From NCBI GenBank assembly GCA_021741145.1, contig JAIOYK010000046.1, forward strand, positions 1-45,933: a stretch of DNA of 45,933 nucleotides, read 5' to 3'. The first letter of the stretch is position 1. Every line of letters starts with the position of its first letter. The position numbers were made by a program, and so were the translations under genes. Shown here one piece after another: positions 44,147-45,933 of the stretch. A model generated the notes under the pieces. That model was not told the origin of the DNA. It saw only the letters and a list, made by a program, of their open reading frames with translations, and did no database searches. The DNA comes from Rhodospirillum sp. Its GTDB lineage: Bacteria > Pseudomonadota > Alphaproteobacteria > Rhodospirillales > Rhodospirillaceae.

Positions 44147-44323
44147 GTACCCCTTTACAAGGGCTTGTCAAGACGGGCTCTTTTCTCTATGACTCCACAG
44201 GGTCTCCCTGTTGTGGACAAGGTCGCCCCGGTTTTTTGGGAAAAATGGCGCAGAATCCTATAATTTTTCTTATTTTTCAATGATATAGAATTTTTCCACA
44301 GGGTTCAACCGGGAAAGGCACCG
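44147..44323. promoter_or_regulatory. CRISPR leader / divergent promoter region
   Basis: 177 AT-rich bases between the array and the RT-cas1 start. Ten bases from the leader-repeat junction lies ACAAG-GG-CTTGT (44157-44168). A larger inverted repeat, CCACAGGG-TCT-CCCTGTTGTGG, follows at 44195-44216. The right half is poly-A/T rich. This region should hold the array promoter (minus strand), the spacer-integration signals and the RT-cas1 promoter (plus strand). The minus-strand promoter was not assigned with confidence. Confidence 0.7.
44236..44264 (+). promoter_or_regulatory. Candidate sigma-70 promoter for RT-cas1
   Basis: TTGGGA (44236), 17 bases, then a perfect TATAAT (44259-44264), 59 bases ahead of the RT-cas1 ATG. 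The -10 and spacing are ideal and the -35 matches at four of six positions. Confidence 0.55.
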
Positions 44324-45933
44324 ATGTCCAAGCTGTTCGAGGCGCTCACCAATCTGGAGACCTTGGCCCTGGCCTGGCGCAAGGTGGACGGCAATGGGGG
44401 CGGCGCGGGCGGGGATGGGTTGAGCCGCGCGGCCTTCGCCAGGGACCATTGGCTTCGTTTGCGGCGGTTGACCCGCGACCTGCGCGGCGGAACCTACATG
44501 CCCGGCCCCCCGCGCCCGGTGGACATTCCCAAAAAGGGGGGAGGAACCCGGCGTCTGCTGATCCCCTGCGTCACGGACCGGGTGGCCCAGACCGCCGCGG
44601 CCATGGTCCTGGGGCCGATCCTGGACGCCGAAATGACCGACGACAGCTTCGCCTACCGCCCGGGCCGGTCCGTGCGCTTGGCCGTGGACCGGGTGGCCCG
44701 GCATCGGCGCGCCGGACATACCTGGGTCGTCGACGGAGACATCGACGATTATTTCGACAGCATCCCCCACGATCGCCTGCTGTCCCGCCTGGCCCGATCC
44801 CTGCCGCCGGAAGACGCCGGGCCGGTCCTCGATCTGGTGGCCCTGTGGCTGGAAACCTTCTCCGCCGAGGACCGGGGCGTGGCCCAGGGCTCGCCCCTGT
44901 CCCCCCTGCTCGCCAACCTCTACCTGGACGACGTGGATGATCGGATCGCCGCGAAGGGCGTGCGGCTGGTCCGGTTCGCCGACGACTTCCTGTTGATGTG
45001 CCGCGACGAAATGGCGGCGCTGGAGGCCCGGGACCGGATGGCCGCCCTGCTCGCCGAACAGGGCCTGCGCTTGAACCCGGCCAAGACGCGGGTGGTTCCC
45101 TTCGATACCGGCTTCCGGTTCCTCGGCCATCTGTTCGTCCGCTCCATCATCCTGCCCGAACCGTGGGACGAGGAGCCCCCGGACGAGGAGGGCGCGGCCC
45201 TGGCCGCTCGGGGTCTCCCCGAGATCGGCCCCGAGACCGGCCCCGAGACCGGCCCCGAGACCGACGCCCCGACGCCCCAACCCCAGACCCAACCCCGGAC
45301 CCGGGCGGAAGAGGCGGGAGCCGAGGGGGGGGCCGAGCGGGCGGAACAGGGGGGGGCGACGCCCCTTCGTCCCGTGCTGCGTGTCCTCTATCTGACCGAA
45401 CCGGGGCGGCGGCTGGACCTGCGCAACCAGGCCTTCACGGTGACGGAGGACGGGCGGGAGATCCTGGCCATTCCCCCGGACCGGGTGGACCGCGTCGACC
45501 TGTGCCCCGGATGCGAGGCCAGCGACGCGGCGCTGCGCCATGCCCTGGCCACCGATACCCTGGTGGCCTGGACGGCGGAGGACGGGGCGACCCTGGGACT
45601 GCTGCACCCGCCCCCGCGGGACGAGGGGGGGCTGCACCTGCATCAGGCGCGCCACGCCCTGGACCCCGACCTCCGGCTGGATCTGGCCAGACGGTTCGTC
45701 GACGGCCGTCTGCGCAACCAACGCGCCCTGCTGCGCCGCCTGGACCGCCGCCGCCCGGAGGCGGCGGCGCGGAAGGCCGCCTTCACCCACCTTAACCGGG
45801 CGATCCGGGGGCTGTCCGCCGTGGGCGACCTGCCGGCCCTGCTGGGCGCCGAGGGCGCGGCCACGGCGGCCTATTGGCCGGCCCTGGCGGGCACCCTGGA
45901 CCAGGGTTTCACCCTGGACGCTCGGCGGCGGGG
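44324..45933 (+). CDS. Reverse transcriptase-Cas1 fusion protein (3' end outside the window)
   Basis: A continuous frame of 536 codons from ATG 44324 (AAAGG about eight bases upstream) runs off the window end. Residues 1 to about 280 are a group II intron-like RT: YRPGRSV, motif A VVDGDIDDYFDSIPHDRL (catalytic Asp139), AQGSPLSPLLANLYL (Gln188), the YADD-type LVRFADDFLLM (FADD 218-221) and GLRLNPAKTRVV. A low-complexity linker covers about 285-350. From about 350 the Cas1 domain begins RVLYLTEPGRRLDLRNQAFTV, with HQARHA, ARRFVDGRLRNQRALL and AEGAATAAYW; Glu510 is the first catalytic Cas1 acidic residue. The His/Asp residues lie beyond the window. Such fusions integrate RNA-derived spacers in type III systems. 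There is no fused Cas6 domain here. Confidence 0.94.
   Translation, partial: MSKLFEALTNLETLALAWRKVDGNGGGAGGDGLSRAAFARDHWLRLRRLTRDLRGGTYMPGPPRPVDIPKKGGGTRRLLIPCVTDRVAQTAAAMVLGPILDAEMTDDSFAYRPGRSVRLAVDRVARHRRAGHTWVVDGDIDDYFDSIPHDRLLSRLARSLPPEDAGPVLDLVALWLETFSAEDRGVAQGSPLSPLLANLYLDDVDDRIAAKGVRLVRFADDFLLMCRDEMAALEARDRMAALLAEQGLRLNPAKTRVVPFDTGFRFLGHLFVRSIILPEPWDEEPPDEEGAALAARGLPEIGPETGPETGPETDAPTPQPQTQPRTRAEEAGAEGGAERAEQGGATPLRPVLRVLYLTEPGRRLDLRNQAFTVTEDGREILAIPPDRVDRVDLCPGCEASDAALRHALATDTLVAWTAEDGATLGLLHPPPRDEGGLHLHQARHALDPDLRLDLARRFVDGRLRNQRALLRRLDRRRPEAAARKAAFTHLNRAIRGLSAVGDLPALLGAEGAATAAYWPALAGTLDQGFTLDARRR
45227..45262 (+). repeat. Three perfect 12-bp units in the RT-Cas1 linker
   Basis: GGCCCCGAGACC is repeated three times head to tail, encoding GPET-GPET-GPET between the RT and Cas1 domains. 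The units are identical, which suggests recent slippage or recombination. Copy number can change without breaking the frame. Confidence 0.85.

Noticed and set aside
43515-44263. Open frames running through the CRISPR array.
   Set aside because: They only translate the repeat over and over with changing spacers; the array structure explains the sequence fully.
1-45933. Search for tRNA, rRNA, IS elements, transposases or phage integrases.
   Set aside because: No recognisable tRNA cloverleaf, rRNA, transposase or integrase motif or target-site duplication was seen by eye; a covariance-model search could still find small RNAs.

Overview
The window reads as a stretch of a high-GC alphaproteobacterial chromosome. 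Rhodospirillales-like is my best guess, inferred from GC-rich codon use, the gene families and the tightly packed ATGA-coupled operons; nothing here fixes the taxon. It falls into four blocks.

(1) 1-16754 is a surface-glycan locus. It holds a NeuB-type nonulosonate synthase, an unusual fusion of a CMP-sugar cytidylyltransferase to a D-2-hydroxyacid dehydrogenase, a DegT aminotransferase, a Gfo/Idh oxidoreductase, an SDR epimerase, a sugar N-formyltransferase, a NodU-type carbamoyltransferase, a sulfotransferase, a FemAB/GNAT-like acyltransferase, a methyltransferase, a capsule-type GT-B-like protein and two DUF4910 M28-like proteins. Together they look like a pathway for making, decorating and polymerising or exporting an acidic glycan (O-antigen, capsule or flagellin glycan).

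(2) 16968-26472 is a nine-gene minus-strand operon with a divergent LysR regulator. It encodes a PotABCD-type ABC importer, an opine-oxidase/HcnABC-like flavoenzyme set (DAO flavoprotein, small 2Fe-2S protein, FAD/BFD flavoprotein), a second DAO oxidoreductase and a RidA imine deaminase. It ends in a clear intrinsic terminator. Uptake and oxidation of an amino or opine-like compound, with RidA removing the imine product, is the most economical reading.

(3) 26528-35180 is a sugar operon controlled by a divergent DeoR-family regulator: DeoC aldolase, an RbsABC/Lsr-type importer with two permeases, a DUF4432 mutarotase-like protein and a PfkB kinase. The enzyme set (mutarotase, kinase, DeoC) matches 2-deoxyribose catabolism, with an ABC importer in place of the usual permease. 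Direct TTTTC-type repeats in the divergent intergenic region are a good operator candidate.

(4) 35218-45933 is a defence island. It contains a complete type I Wadjet system (JetA, JetB, JetC and JetD on the minus strand), then cas6 on the same strand, a CRISPR array (10 intact 37-bp repeats plus one degenerate terminal repeat), and a divergent plus-strand reverse transcriptase-Cas1 fusion gene that runs off the window end. Repeat hairpin, 8-nt handle and degenerate end all agree that the array is transcribed on the minus strand, from a leader next to RT-cas1 toward cas6. This is an RNA-capable adaptation module of the type associated with type III CRISPR. No interference genes are visible, so they must lie beyond 45933 or elsewhere. 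Several proteins in blocks 2 and 4 carry low-complexity tandem-repeat linkers, a shared oddity.
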